Source: a bacterium (GTDB lineage Bacteria; Desulfobacterota; Binatia; DP-6). Taken from it: 64,000 nt of DNA. Location of the stretch: positions 1,674,001 to 1,738,000 of the forward strand of contig JAHCID010000001.1 of NCBI GenBank assembly GCA_026129405.1. The letters are read 5' to 3'. The first letter of the stretch is position 1, and every line of letters starts with the position of its first letter. Below the pieces are notes generated by a model. That model did not search any database. It saw nothing but the letters and a program-made list of their open reading frames with translations, and had not been told where the DNA came from. Shown here in pieces: positions 14,818 to 24,017 of the stretch. The position numbers were made by a program, and so were the translations under genes.

Positions 14818-17316
14818 GTGCGGCTTCTGCTCGCTGGCGTCCTCTTCGTCCTGTCGCTCGCTCCCGCCGCGTCGGCGCGCCCCTCTTCGGCCGTCGACGC
14901 GGGGAGCCTCGTGGTCCGGGTCGCGGCCGATCCCTGGCAGCTGACCTTCACCGACGCGCGCGGCACGACGGTCCTGCGCGAGGCGCCCGAGCGCGACGCC
15001 GGCCCGATCGGCGCGCTCGGCTTCCGCACCGCCGCGGGCTGGATGCGGGCGACGCGCGTCGTCGCGAGCCGCGCCGCACGCCGGGAGCTGACGCTCACCG
15101 TCGCGACCACCGACCCCGACGGCCGCACCCTCGAGGTCGTGCTGGTGCCGGACGGGGAGGGCGTCGTCGCGCTGACCGCCCGCGTGCTCGGCGACCGGGC
15201 GGGCATCGACGCGCTCGGCATCGGCTTCGAGGCGTCGACGGACGAGCGCTTCCTCGGCTTCGGCGAGCGCAACGATGCGATCGACCAGCGCGGCCGCGTC
15301 GTCGAGAGCTGGGTTGCCGACGGACCCTTCCAGGAGATCGAGCTGCCGTTCGTGCAGCAGCTCGTGCCGCCGCCCGGCTTCCGCCCGCGCGACGACGCGA
15401 CCTACTACCCCGTGCCCTGGATGCTCTCGACGCGCGGCTACGGGGTCCTCGTCGACAACGACGAGCCCAGCTACTTCCGCGCCGGCAGCGAGCGTCCGGA
15501 CCGGCTCGGCGTCGAGGTCGTCGGCGCGCCGGTCGGCATGCCGGCGCTGCCGCTGCCGGAGATGCTGCGCCTGCGCGTCTTCGCGGGTCCCACGCCCGCG
15601 GAGGCGCTGCGCCGCTTCACGGTGCGCACGGGACGGCAGCCCGCCGTCGATGCGCCGTGGGTGCTCGGGCCATGGTTCCAGCCCGGCGGCTCGGTCGCCG
15701 AACAGGAGGCCCAGGTCGGGAAGCTGCGCGCCGCCGACGCGCCCGTGTCCGTCGCGCAGACGTATACGCACTACCTCCCGTGCGGCGATCACGTCCGCAA
15801 CCGCGCCGGTGAGCGCGACCGCCTGCACCGGCTGCACGCGCTCGGCCTCGCCGTGACGACGTACTTCAACCCGATGATCTGCGAGTCGTACCAGCCGGCC
15901 TTCGCTCGCGCCGTCGCCGCCGGCGCCCTCGCGACCCGCGCGGACGGCTCGCCCTACATCTACGACTACGCCGGCAGCCAGATCTTCCGCGTCGGCCAGT
16001 TCGACTTCACCCGTCAGGCGGGACGCGCCGAGTACGGCCGCCTCCTCCACGAGGCGATCAGCGACGGGCACGACGGCTGGATGGAGGACTTCGGCGAGTA
16101 CACCCCGCCCGACGGCTTCCAGGCGACCGGGCCGATCCTCGGCGGCGGCCACAACCGCTATGCCACCGAGTACCACTGCGGCGCGTACGCCACGGTGCGC
16201 CGCGTCCGCCGCCCCGTCGTGCGCTTCCAGCGTTCCGGATGGACCGGCGCCGCGCCGTGCGCGCAGGTCGTGTGGAGCGGCGATCCGACGACCGGGTGGG
16301 GCTTCGACGGCCTCGCCTCGGTCGTGACCGGCGGGCTCAACATGGGCATGTCCGGGATCGCGATCTGGGGCAGCGACATCGGCGGCTACTTCGCGCTCGG
16401 CGACAACGCGCTGACGCCGGAGCTGCTGATCCGCTGGGTGCAGGTCGGCGCCGTCTCGGGCGTCATGCGCACGCAGCGCAACGGCACCGCCGTCCCGCCC
16501 AAGGTGCGGCCGCAGATCTACGACGACGCCCAGATCCCCAACTGGAAGCGCTACGCGAAGCTGCGCACGCAGCTCTACCCCTACACGGCGGCGGCGGCCG
16601 CGGAGTACCGTCGCAGCGGGCTGCCCCTCATGCGCCATCTGGCGCTCGTCCATCCCGACGACGCGGAGGCCGTGGCCCAGGACGACGCCTTCCTGTTCGG
16701 GCCCGACCTGCTGGTCGCACCCGTGCTCGCGCCGGGCCGGACGACGCGCGAAGCGTACCTGCCTGCCGGCGGCTGGATCGACCTCTGGCGCGCGGGGACG
16801 TGGGACAGCGCCGCGGGCGTCTTCGTGCTCGGCGCCGCCGACGTGCTGCCCGGCGGGCGTCGCGTGACGGTGCCCGCGCCGCTCGAGGAGCTGCCGCTCT
16901 TCGTGCGCGCCGGCGCGCTGCTGCCGCTCGTGCCGGCCGACGTCGACACGCTCGCCGACTACGGCGATCCGGCGCCGGGCTTCGTGCGGCTGCGCGACCG
17001 GCGCGACCGCATGGCGCTGCTCGCGTTCCCGCGCGGCGCGAGCGAGGCGCGGATGGTGGAGCGGGTGGAGCGCCTGCGCTCGCTCGAGCGGGCCGACGGC
17101 TGGGAGCTGGCGGTGCGCGGGCGGCGTCGCCGCACCTACGCGCTGCAGGCGTCGTTGGCGACGCTCGAGCGGCCGTTCGCGCCGTGTGCCGTCGAATGGA
17201 ACGGCACGCGGCTGCCGGAGTCGGCGTGGTCGTTCGACGCGGCGACGCGGGTCCTGCGGGCCGAGTTCCGCGGCGTGCGCGGACGCCTCGTCGTGCGCGT
17301 CGGCTGCGGGCGCTGA
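14818..17316 (+). CDS. Secreted glycoside hydrolase family 31
   Basis: 832 residues from a GTG. Residues 1-20 (VRLLLAGVLFVLSLAPAASA) form a signal peptide, so the enzyme acts outside the cytoplasm. Residues about 25-260 are the N-terminal beta-sandwich (FLGFGERNDAIDQRG is typical of GH31). The catalytic TIM barrel follows, with the nucleophile Asp in GWMEDFGEYTPPDG (about 422) and the acid/base Asp in IWGSDIGGYF (about 519). Beta-sandwich domains end the protein. GH31 enzymes are retaining alpha-glucosidases, alpha-xylosidases and sulfoquinovosidases; the nucleophile loop resembles YihQ, but I do not see YihQ's sulfonate-binding pattern, so the sugar stays open. It is divergent from a TetR gene. 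Confidence 0.9.
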   Translation: MRLLLAGVLFVLSLAPAASARPSSAVDAGSLVVRVAADPWQLTFTDARGTTVLREAPERDAGPIGALGFRTAAGWMRATRVVASRAARRELTLTVATTDPDGRTLEVVLVPDGEGVVALTARVLGDRAGIDALGIGFEASTDERFLGFGERNDAIDQRGRVVESWVADGPFQEIELPFVQQLVPPPGFRPRDDATYYPVPWMLSTRGYGVLVDNDEPSYFRAGSERPDRLGVEVVGAPVGMPALPLPEMLRLRVFAGPTPAEALRRFTVRTGRQPAVDAPWVLGPWFQPGGSVAEQEAQVGKLRAADAPVSVAQTYTHYLPCGDHVRNRAGERDRLHRLHALGLAVTTYFNPMICESYQPAFARAVAAGALATRADGSPYIYDYAGSQIFRVGQFDFTRQAGRAEYGRLLHEAISDGHDGWMEDFGEYTPPDGFQATGPILGGGHNRYATEYHCGAYATVRRVRRPVVRFQRSGWTGAAPCAQVVWSGDPTTGWGFDGLASVVTGGLNMGMSGIAIWGSDIGGYFALGDNALTPELLIRWVQVGAVSGVMRTQRNGTAVPPKVRPQIYDDAQIPNWKRYAKLRTQLYPYTAAAAAEYRRSGLPLMRHLALVHPDDAEAVAQDDAFLFGPDLLVAPVLAPGRTTREAYLPAGGWIDLWRAGTWDSAAGVFVLGAADVLPGGRRVTVPAPLEELPLFVRAGALLPLVPADVDTLADYGDPAPGFVRLRDRRDRMALLAFPRGASEARMVERVERLRSLERADGWELAVRGRRRRTYALQASLATLERPFAPCAVEWNGTRLPESAWSFDAATRVLRAEFRGVRGRLVVRVGCGR

Positions 17317-17365
17317 GCCCGCGTCGCCCTTGCGCGCGGGGCGCGCCTCGGTCAGGACGAGGCGC

Positions 17366-18112
17366 GTGACCGCACCCGACGAGAGCCCGTCCGCCGCCAT
17401 CGACGTCACGCCGCCCGCGCCGTTCGAGGTCGACGGCGGGGTCGCCTCGGCCGAGATCGCTCCGCCGCCCGGCGCGCCGGCCGCGACGCGCCACGACCTC
17501 CAGCTCGGCCGCCGCTTCTTCCACTGCATGAACGGCGTCGTCGTGGCGACCGCGTACGCGCTCCTCTTCACGCATCGCCAGATCGTCCACGTGTTCGGCA
17601 CGGTCGCCTGCGTGGTCTACGTGCTCGATCGGGTGCGCATCGCCTACCCCGAGGTCGTCGAGCGCCACGCGCCGTGGGTGAACCGCGTCCTCGTACGGGC
17701 GGAGGAGCGGGTGCGCGAGTCGGCCATGATCCCGTACGCGATCGCCGTCCTGCTGACCATCCTGACGGTACCGAAGGCGGCGGCGCTGGTCGCGATCTAC
17801 ACGCTCGCGTTCGCCGACCCGCTGGCGGCGATCGTCGGCATCCGCTTCGGCCGCCGGCCGCTCGTTGCCGACTACACCCTCGAAGGCACGCTCGCCTTCT
17901 TCGGCGCGTCGCTCGCGGTCGCCGCGACGGTGCTCGCGTACACGACGAGCGCGAGCGCGCTCGCGCTCGGTGGGGCGGCGGTCACGATCGCGCTCGTCGG
18001 CGCGGGGTTCGCGCTCCTGCGTCTGCGCATCGACGACAACCTGACGATCCCCCTCCTGGTGGGCTTCGTCACCTGGATCGTGACGGCGCTCTACGGCATC
18101 CCGCTCGACTGA
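17366..18112 (+). CDS. Membrane CTP-dependent lipid kinase-like protein (dolichol/phytol kinase family)
   Basis: 248 residues from the GTG at 17366, preceded by AGGACGAGG. After a ~45-residue Pro/Ala-rich lead, the family start DLQLGRRFFHCMNGVV appears, followed by about six hydrophobic segments. The cytoplasmic loop LAFADPLAAIVGIRFGRRPL has the conserved Asp and the short GR motif of the phosphatidate cytidylyltransferase / SEC59-VTE5 kinase superfamily; TLEGTLAFF follows. Relatives phosphorylate dolichol, phytol or diacylglycerol with CTP. The substrate here is unknown. The 3' end overlaps the converging gene by 22 bases. Confidence 0.75.
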   Translation: MTAPDESPSAAIDVTPPAPFEVDGGVASAEIAPPPGAPAATRHDLQLGRRFFHCMNGVVVATAYALLFTHRQIVHVFGTVACVVYVLDRVRIAYPEVVERHAPWVNRVLVRAEERVRESAMIPYAIAVLLTILTVPKAAALVAIYTLAFADPLAAIVGIRFGRRPLVADYTLEGTLAFFGASLAVAATVLAYTTSASALALGGAAVTIALVGAGFALLRLRIDDNLTIPLLVGFVTWIVTALYGIPLD

Positions 18113-18837
18113 TCCTCGATCACGCGGACGAGCCCTTCGACGGCGCGCATGAGCACGTCCCAGGGGACGTCCGCGTCCTCGGAGGTGCCGAGGAAGAGCG
18201 TCGTGCCGGCGGTCGCGACCCGCAGGCGGCCGTGCGGCGGCAGGGCGGCCGCCGCTTCGCGCAGCGCCGCCACCAGCCGGGTCGCGTTCTCCGGCGCCCG
18301 CTCGGCGCCGCCGACGCGCAGCGCCGCCGGCACGTGCGCGCCGTCGTCGCCGGTGCGCAGCGCGCCCACGACGAGCTCGACGTCGGCGGCGGCGAACGGC
18401 GGATCGGCCGTGCGGCGGAGGTGGTCTGCGGGGGCGGTCGCGCCCGGCGACGCGCGGCCGGGGAGGTCGTCCGCCGGGGCGGCGCGGCCGAGCCTGGCGG
18501 CGACGCGCGCGAGGGACACGGCGGGCAGGACGGCGAGCGTCCCGCGCCGGCCGCCGCGATGGCGCCAGCCCCAGGCGAAGCAACGCACCTCGCGACTGTG
18601 TCGGACCGCGGTGGCGAGGGTCCACACCGAGACGGGCTGCGCCGGGCCGAGCGCCTCGACGGCCGCCGCCACGGCTGCACGGGCGTCGGGGTCGTCCCGG
18701 ACGCCCCAACCCTCCCGTGCGGCGGCGACCGCGAGGGCGTCGTCGGTCGCGGCCGCGCGGCGCCGGCGCCGCGTCCACAGGGCCGCGAGCAGAAGGGCGA
18801 CGGCTGCGCCGCTCCACCATCCCGCCTCCACCGTCAT
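18091..18837 (-). CDS. Unknown protein with an N-terminal membrane anchor
   Basis: 248 residues. One hydrophobic helix lies near the N-terminus (WWSGAAVALLLAALWT) and is followed by a basic stretch (RRRRR), so the body should be cytoplasmic. The rest is Ala/Arg/Val-rich with a mixed alpha/beta pattern (TTLFLGTSEDADVPWDVLMR near the end) and no motif I know. It converges on the lipid-kinase-like gene, overlapping its end by 22 bases, and lies just upstream of sppA on the same strand (32-base gap), so the two may be co-transcribed. Its frame is kept open through high-GC sequence with good codon bias, so it is probably real. Confidence 0.6.
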   Translation of the reverse strand: MTVEAGWWSGAAVALLLAALWTRRRRRAAATDDALAVAAAREGWGVRDDPDARAAVAAAVEALGPAQPVSVWTLATAVRHSREVRCFAWGWRHRGGRRGTLAVLPAVSLARVAARLGRAAPADDLPGRASPGATAPADHLRRTADPPFAAADVELVVGALRTGDDGAHVPAALRVGGAERAPENATRLVAALREAAAALPPHGRLRVATAGTTLFLGTSEDADVPWDVLMRAVEGLVRVIEDQSSGMP

Positions 18838-18869
18838 GGGAGCATCGCCGCGTCACACGCGTCGAGCGC

Positions 18870-20738
18870 TCACCGCGATGCGCCCGGCGCTTCGGCGAGG
18901 CAGGTCGGGCAGAGCGCCCACATCCCGCGCGGGTCGGGCCAGCGGCCGAGCAGCAGATCGACCTGCCCGACGGCGTCGCGCAGGCCGGCGACGAGGTGCC
19001 CCGTCGCCGGCGGCGTCCAGACGTGGGCGACCCGCGAGCCGAGGAGGTTCAGCAGCTGGTCGCGCAGGCTCGGAGTCTGCTCGATCGTGACGATGCGCCA
19101 GCGTTCGCCCAGGCCCGCCTTGGCGGCCGCCGACGCGACGGCGTCGTCGAGCGTGCCGAGATGGTCGACGAGGCCGACGCGCAGCGCGGCCTCGCCGCTC
19201 CACACCCGGCCCTGGCCGACCTCGTCGGCCTGCCGGGTGGTCATCTTCCGCGCCGTCGCGACGTGCTCGAGGAACTCGGCGTAGCCTGCGTCGAGCCCCT
19301 GCTGGATCATGTCGCCGACGCCGGGCGCGAGCGCGCGGTCGCTGCGGAGCGCACCCGAGAGCCAGGTGGTGCCGACGCCGTCGACGTGCATCCCGAGGTA
19401 GCGGGCGAGCGGCTTCTCGAGCGTGGGGAAGACGCCGAAGATGCCGATCGAGCCGGTGAGGGTGGCGGGGCTCGCCCAGATCTCCTCGCCGGCGGTGGCG
19501 ATCCAGTAGCCTCCCGACGCCGCCACCGGCCCCATCGACACGACGAGCGGCTTGCCCGCGTCGCGCAGCCGCATGGCTTCCTGGCGGATCACCTCCGAAG
19601 CGAAGGCGCTGCCGCCGGGGCTGTCGACGCGCAGCACGACGGCGCGCACGTCGTCGTCGAAGCGCGCCTCGCGCAGCAGCGCCGACGTGGAATCGCCGCC
19701 GACGCGGCCCGGCGCCTGGTCGCCGGGCACGATCATGCCGACCGCGCGCACGACCCCGACCGCGGGCCCGGACGTCGGCCGTCCCTCGTCGGGGCGTCCT
19801 GCGGCCCAGAGGTAGGTGTCGGAGTCGACCTGGTGCCAGGTGTGCGTCTTGTCGTCCTCGCCCACCAGCTCGGTGAGGCGCGCGTCGGCCGCATCGCGGC
19901 CGCCGACGTGGTCGACGAGCTTCAGGTCGAGCGCGAGCTGCGCTGGGCGGCCCTGCGCGGCGCGCAGGCGCGCGGGCAGGTCGTTCAGCGCCGTCGTCAG
20001 CTCGGCCGGGGTCAGCTGACGGGCCGCGGTGACGTCGGCGAGCCAGAGGTTCCAGAGGTCGCCGAGGAACTCGAGCGCGACGCCGCGCTCCTCCGGCGAC
20101 ATGTCGTTGCGCAGGAACGGCTCGACGGCCGACTTGTAGCGGCCGACGCGGAACACGTTCGGCTCGATCTCCAGGCGATCGATGGCGTCCTTGAAGTAGG
20201 TGCCGAACGTGCCGAACCCCTCGATCCAGACGACACCGAGGTCGTGCAGGTAGATCTCGTCGGCCGTGGTGGCGAGGTAGTACTGCGACTGCGAGAACGC
20301 GTCCCCGAGCGCGAGCACCGGCTTGCCGGCGGCGCGGAAGCGCTCGACCGCGCGGCGGACCTCGCGCAGATGGACGAGGGCGGCGCCGTCGAGGTCGTCC
20401 GGGCGGATCACGAGGACCTTCACCCGCTCGTCGGTGCGCGCTTTGTCGATGGCGTCGATGACGTCCGCGACGAGCGTCTCGTTGCGGCCGCCGCCCAGGA
20501 TGATCTGGCGCAGACGGTCGGACGGGCTGCCTTCGCGCTGCTCCACGAGGACGCCCTTCGGCGCGACCACCAGCGCGGTCGCCGCGGGGATCGCCGTGTG
20601 CGCCGCCCAGATGCCGCCGAACAGGATCACCAGCAGCATCACCCCGAAGACGATCGTCAGGAGGAAGCGCCGGGCGACGTCGAGCGCGTGTACGAAGCCG
20701 CGCAGAACGCGCCAGACGAAGTTGGGTCGGGACGCCAT
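18870..20738 (-). CDS. sppA: Signal peptide peptidase SppA, long (67K) form
   Basis: 622 residues, the length of the E. coli double-domain form. One membrane helix (about 24-46) anchors it with both protease domains outside the cytoplasm. The general-base Lys is K202 (VGRYKSAVEPF, N-terminal domain) and the nucleophile Ser is S377 (VDSPGGSAFASE, C-terminal domain), the split dyad of this form. GPVAASGGYWIATAG and LTGSIGIFGVFPT are the conserved loops after the nucleophile. It degrades leftover signal peptides in the membrane. The ATG at 20738 has GGAGGAA nine bases upstream. The longer open frame that continues upstream is an antisense shadow of other genes. Confidence 0.93.
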   Translation of the reverse strand: MASRPNFVWRVLRGFVHALDVARRFLLTIVFGVMLLVILFGGIWAAHTAIPAATALVVAPKGVLVEQREGSPSDRLRQIILGGGRNETLVADVIDAIDKARTDERVKVLVIRPDDLDGAALVHLREVRRAVERFRAAGKPVLALGDAFSQSQYYLATTADEIYLHDLGVVWIEGFGTFGTYFKDAIDRLEIEPNVFRVGRYKSAVEPFLRNDMSPEERGVALEFLGDLWNLWLADVTAARQLTPAELTTALNDLPARLRAAQGRPAQLALDLKLVDHVGGRDAADARLTELVGEDDKTHTWHQVDSDTYLWAAGRPDEGRPTSGPAVGVVRAVGMIVPGDQAPGRVGGDSTSALLREARFDDDVRAVVLRVDSPGGSAFASEVIRQEAMRLRDAGKPLVVSMGPVAASGGYWIATAGEEIWASPATLTGSIGIFGVFPTLEKPLARYLGMHVDGVGTTWLSGALRSDRALAPGVGDMIQQGLDAGYAEFLEHVATARKMTTRQADEVGQGRVWSGEAALRVGLVDHLGTLDDAVASAAAKAGLGERWRIVTIEQTPSLRDQLLNLLGSRVAHVWTPPATGHLVAGLRDAVGQVDLLLGRWPDPRGMWALCPTCLAEAPGASR

Positions 20739-20786
20739 CGCGAGGGGTTCCTCCGCCGGTCGAGAGACTTCTCCCCGATGTAGCAG

Positions 20787-22262
20787 ATGGCTCGCGGGTT
20801 GCGAGCGCAACGCGGGTGCGCCCTTCGCCCGATCGCCGTTGCGAGCGACGGGCCCCTGGGCTACTCGCCCCGCGTGCCCGCTCCGGAGCCGCGCGCGCAA
20901 GCGTCCCCCCCTGGCGCGCTGCTCGCGGTCGCGGTGGCCGCGACGGCGCTGATCGGTGCGCGTCTCTGGGAAGGTGACCTGCACCAGGACCAGGTGCTCT
21001 ATGCCGCCGTCGCCGAGCGCGCGCGCACGGGCGGGGACTGGCTGCACCTCCACTTCGGCGACGACCCGTACTGGAAGAAGCCGCCGTTGATGTTCTGGGC
21101 GGTCGCGGCGTTCTTCGAGCTGCTCGGGCCGACGGCGCTCGCGGCGCGTCTCGTGCCGGCGGCGCTCGGCGTGGCGACCTGCGTCCTCGTCGCCGCGCTC
21201 GGGCGGCGGCTCTTCGGCGAGCCGGCCGGTCTGCTCGCCGGGCTCGCGCTCGCGACCACGCCGCCGTTCTTCCGCAACGCTGCAGCGCTGAGCCTCGATC
21301 CCGCCGTCGGCGCCGGCACCCTGGCGGCGCTCCTGTGCTGGCTGCGCGGCGTCGAGCACGGCCGGCGTCGCGACTTCGTGCTGGCGGGCGTGGCGTTCGG
21401 CCTCGTCGTGCTCGCGAAGGGCACGTTCGGGCTGCTCGCGCCGTTCGTGCTGGTGCTCTGGTGCCTGACGCATGGGCGCCGGCGCGACCTCGCGTCGCCC
21501 GGCGTGCTGCTCTCCGCGCTGGTGGCGACGGCGATCTTCCTGCCCTGGCATCTCGAGCAGCTGCGGACGTACGGTCCCGACTTCCTGCGCGTGTACCTCG
21601 GCCAGGAGGTGCTGGAGCGCGCGGTCGGCAACCTCGAGCTCGGCGTCAAGCCGGTCTCGTATCCGCTCACGCTCCTGCGCGACGCCGCGCCGTGGGTGCC
21701 GTCGATGCTGCTCGGCGTCTGGCTGGCGCTGCGGCGCGCGCGCGGCGGCGATCGCGCCGCACGCTTCGTCCTCGCATGGGCGCTCGGCTACCTGGCGCTC
21801 ATCACGCTCTCGGCGGGGCAGCGCCCCCAGTATCTGCTGCCGCTGTACCCGGCGACGTCGCTCCTCGCCGGGCTCGGGACGGCGGCGCTCCTGCCGGCCG
21901 CGTGGACGCCGCATCTGCCGCGCGTCGTCGCCATCGCCTTCGCGGCGCTGGGCGTCGCCCTGTGCGTGCTGCCGATCACGATCCATCGGCCGCGCTACGA
22001 CGCCCTGCGGGCGCTCGGGCCGCTCCTGCCGCCCGACGGCACGCCGCTCGTGGGGTTCCGTACCAGCCTCCAGCTGCGGGCGGCGAGCCAGCTCTACCTC
22101 GGGCGTGATCTCCGCCCGCGCCGGCTGCCCGAGCTGCGCGCGACCAGCGACGGGCTCGTCCTCGCCGAGCGGAGCGTCGCGCAGCCCCTCGTCGACGCGG
22201 GCTTCGTGCGCGTGCACGCGAACGAGCGCTACGTGCTGCTGCGCTCGCCGCCCGGCTCCTGA
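20787..22262 (+). CDS. ArnT/PMT-like integral membrane glycosyltransferase (GT39/GT83 type)
   Basis: 491 residues from the ATG at 20787, or about 462 from a GTG at 20874; the first 29 residues look unconserved, so the GTG is a serious alternative. The family signature is near the start: GARLWEGDLHQDQVLYAAVA with the conserved acidic residue of the first periplasmic loop, then FGDDPYWKKPPLMFWAVAAF, as in ArnT-type enzymes that use polyprenyl-phosphate sugars. About ten hydrophobic helices follow, with AGQRPQYLLPLYPA as a second conserved loop. These enzymes glycosylate lipid A or proteins on the outer face of the inner membrane. It is divergent from sppA by only 48 bases. Confidence 0.82.
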   Translation: MARGLRAQRGCALRPIAVASDGPLGYSPRVPAPEPRAQASPPGALLAVAVAATALIGARLWEGDLHQDQVLYAAVAERARTGGDWLHLHFGDDPYWKKPPLMFWAVAAFFELLGPTALAARLVPAALGVATCVLVAALGRRLFGEPAGLLAGLALATTPPFFRNAAALSLDPAVGAGTLAALLCWLRGVEHGRRRDFVLAGVAFGLVVLAKGTFGLLAPFVLVLWCLTHGRRRDLASPGVLLSALVATAIFLPWHLEQLRTYGPDFLRVYLGQEVLERAVGNLELGVKPVSYPLTLLRDAAPWVPSMLLGVWLALRRARGGDRAARFVLAWALGYLALITLSAGQRPQYLLPLYPATSLLAGLGTAALLPAAWTPHLPRVVAIAFAALGVALCVLPITIHRPRYDALRALGPLLPPDGTPLVGFRTSLQLRAASQLYLGRDLRPRRLPELRATSDGLVLAERSVAQPLVDAGFVRVHANERYVLLRSPPGS

Positions 22263-22264
22263 CG

Positions 22265-22298
22265 GCCGGGCCGCCTGGCACTCCCCGATCGGCCCGGC
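22265..22298 (+). terminator. Hairpin between the glycosyltransferase gene and glnS
   Basis: GCCGGGCCG (22265-22273) and CGGCCCGGC (22290-22298) pair perfectly over 9 bp with a 16-base loop. The stem ends two bases before the glnS ribosome site (AGGAAGGAG at 22300-22308). It may terminate the upstream transcript or affect glnS translation; no T-run is present. Confidence 0.45.
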
Positions 22299-22310
22299 TA
22301 GGAAGGAGCG

Positions 22311-23978
22311 ATGTCCGAGGCGCCGAGCGACTTCATCCGCGACATCGTCGCGGCGGACCTGGCGAGCGGGAAGGTCCGCCGGGTGATCACGCGCTTCCCC
22401 CCCGAGCCGAACGGCTACCTCCACATCGGGCACGCGAAGAGCATCTGCCTCAACTTCGGGGTCGCGCAGGAGTTCGGCGGCGCCTGCAACCTGCGCTTCG
22501 ACGACACGAACCCCACGAAGGAGGACGTCGAGTACGTCGACGCGATCCGGCGCGACGTCCGCTGGCTCGGCTTCGCGTACGACGACCGGCTCTTCTACGC
22601 CTCCGACTACTTCGCACGGCTCTACGAGCTCGCCGTCGGGCTGGTGAAGGACGGCAAGGCCTACGTCGACTCGAGCCCCGCCGACGAGATCCGCCGCCTG
22701 CGCGGCACGCTCACCGAGCCCGGCACGAACGGCCCCTTCCGCGATCGCCCGATCGACGAGAGCCTCGACCTGTTCGCGCGCATGAAGGCCGGCGAGTTCC
22801 CCGACGGCGCGCACGTGCTGCGCGCGAAGATCGACATGGCGTCGCCGAACATGAACCTGCGCGACCCGGTCCTCTACCGCATCCGGCATGCGCATCATCA
22901 CCGCACCGGCGACGCGTGGTGCATCTACCCGATGTACGACTTCGCGCATCCGCTCTCGGACGCCATCGAGGGCGTCACGCATTCGATCTGCACGCTCGAG
23001 TTCGAGGACCATCGGCCGCTCTACGACTGGCTGGTCGAGAACTGCCGGACGCCGGAGCGTCCGTTCCAGTACGAGTTCGCGCGCCTGAACCTCACCTATA
23101 CGGTGATGAGCAAGCGCAAGCTCCTCCAGCTCGTCGCCGAGGGACACGTCGCCGGCTGGGACGACCCGCGCATGCCGACGCTCTCGGCCATGCGTCGGCG
23201 CGGCGTGCCGCCCGAGGCCATTCGCACGTTCTGCGCCGCGATCGGCGTCGCCAAGCGCAACAGCCTCGTCGACGTGGCGATGCTGGAGCACGCCATCCGC
23301 GACGAGTTGAACCGCACCGCGCCGCGCGTGATGGCCGTCCTGCGGCCGCTCAAGGTGATCGTCGAGAACTGGGAGGACGGGCGCGTCGAGGAGCTCGCGG
23401 CGGTGAACAACCCGGAGGATCCGGAGCAGGGCACCCGGCGGGTGCCGTTCGGGCGCGAGCTGTGGATCGAGCAGGACGACTTCCGCGAGGTGCCGCCGCC
23501 GAAGTACTTCCGCCTGTCGCCGGGGAAGGAGGTGCGGCTGCGCTGGGCGTACTATCTGAAGTGCGTCGGCGTGGAGAAGGGCGCCGACGGCACCGTCACG
23601 GCGCTGCGCTGCACGATCGACCCCGCCACCCGCGGCGGCAACGCCCCCGACGGCCGCAAGGTGAAGGCGACGATCCACTGGGTGTCGGCGGCGCACGCGC
23701 AGGACGCCGAGGTGCGCCTCTACGACCGCCTCTTCACGGTCGAGGATCCCGGCGGCGACGACTGGCTGGCGCAGGTGAACCCGGCGGCGCTCGAGCGTCT
23801 CCCCGCCGCGAAGCTCGAGCCGTCGCTCGCGACCGCGGCGCCCGGGACGCGCGTGCAATTCGAGCGCATGGGCTACTTCGCACTCGACACCGTCGACGCG
23901 ACACCGGCGTGCCCGGTGTGGAACCGCATCGTCACGCTGAAGGACACCTGGGCGCGCATCGAGAAGCGTGGCGGCTGA
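22311..23978 (+). CDS. glnS: Glutaminyl-tRNA synthetase
   Basis: 555 residues, matching E. coli GlnRS (about 554). The class I motifs are HIGH at residues 38-41 ([11 protein letters not shown]) and the KMSKS-type loop VMSKRK near residue 265. Other GlnRS blocks are [37 protein letters not shown] and [16 protein letters not shown]; the anticodon-binding beta-barrels follow (residues about 340-555, with [17 protein letters not shown]). It attaches Gln to tRNA-Gln. A bacterium with GlnRS has this direct route, as in proteobacteria and some relatives. A strong AGGAAGGAG site precedes the ATG. Confidence 0.97.
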   Translation: MSEAPSDFIRDIVAADLASGKVRRVITRFPPEPNGYLHIGHAKSICLNFGVAQEFGGACNLRFDDTNPTKEDVEYVDAIRRDVRWLGFAYDDRLFYASDYFARLYELAVGLVKDGKAYVDSSPADEIRRLRGTLTEPGTNGPFRDRPIDESLDLFARMKAGEFPDGAHVLRAKIDMASPNMNLRDPVLYRIRHAHHHRTGDAWCIYPMYDFAHPLSDAIEGVTHSICTLEFEDHRPLYDWLVENCRTPERPFQYEFARLNLTYTVMSKRKLLQLVAEGHVAGWDDPRMPTLSAMRRRGVPPEAIRTFCAAIGVAKRNSLVDVAMLEHAIRDELNRTAPRVMAVLRPLKVIVENWEDGRVEELAAVNNPEDPEQGTRRVPFGRELWIEQDDFREVPPPKYFRLSPGKEVRLRWAYYLKCVGVEKGADGTVTALRCTIDPATRGGNAPDGRKVKATIHWVSAAHAQDAEVRLYDRLFTVEDPGGDDWLAQVNPAALERLPAAKLEPSLATAAPGTRVQFERMGYFALDTVDATPACPVWNRIVTLKDTWARIEKRGG

Positions 23979-24017
23979 GGTGCGCGACGACGGTGCCGCC
24001 GGGCGACGGCTACCGGG

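Noticed and set aside
14818-17316. Sulfoquinovosidase (YihQ)
   Set aside because: The nucleophile loop resembles YihQ, but the sulfonate-recognition residues are not visible and there are no sulfoglycolysis genes nearby.
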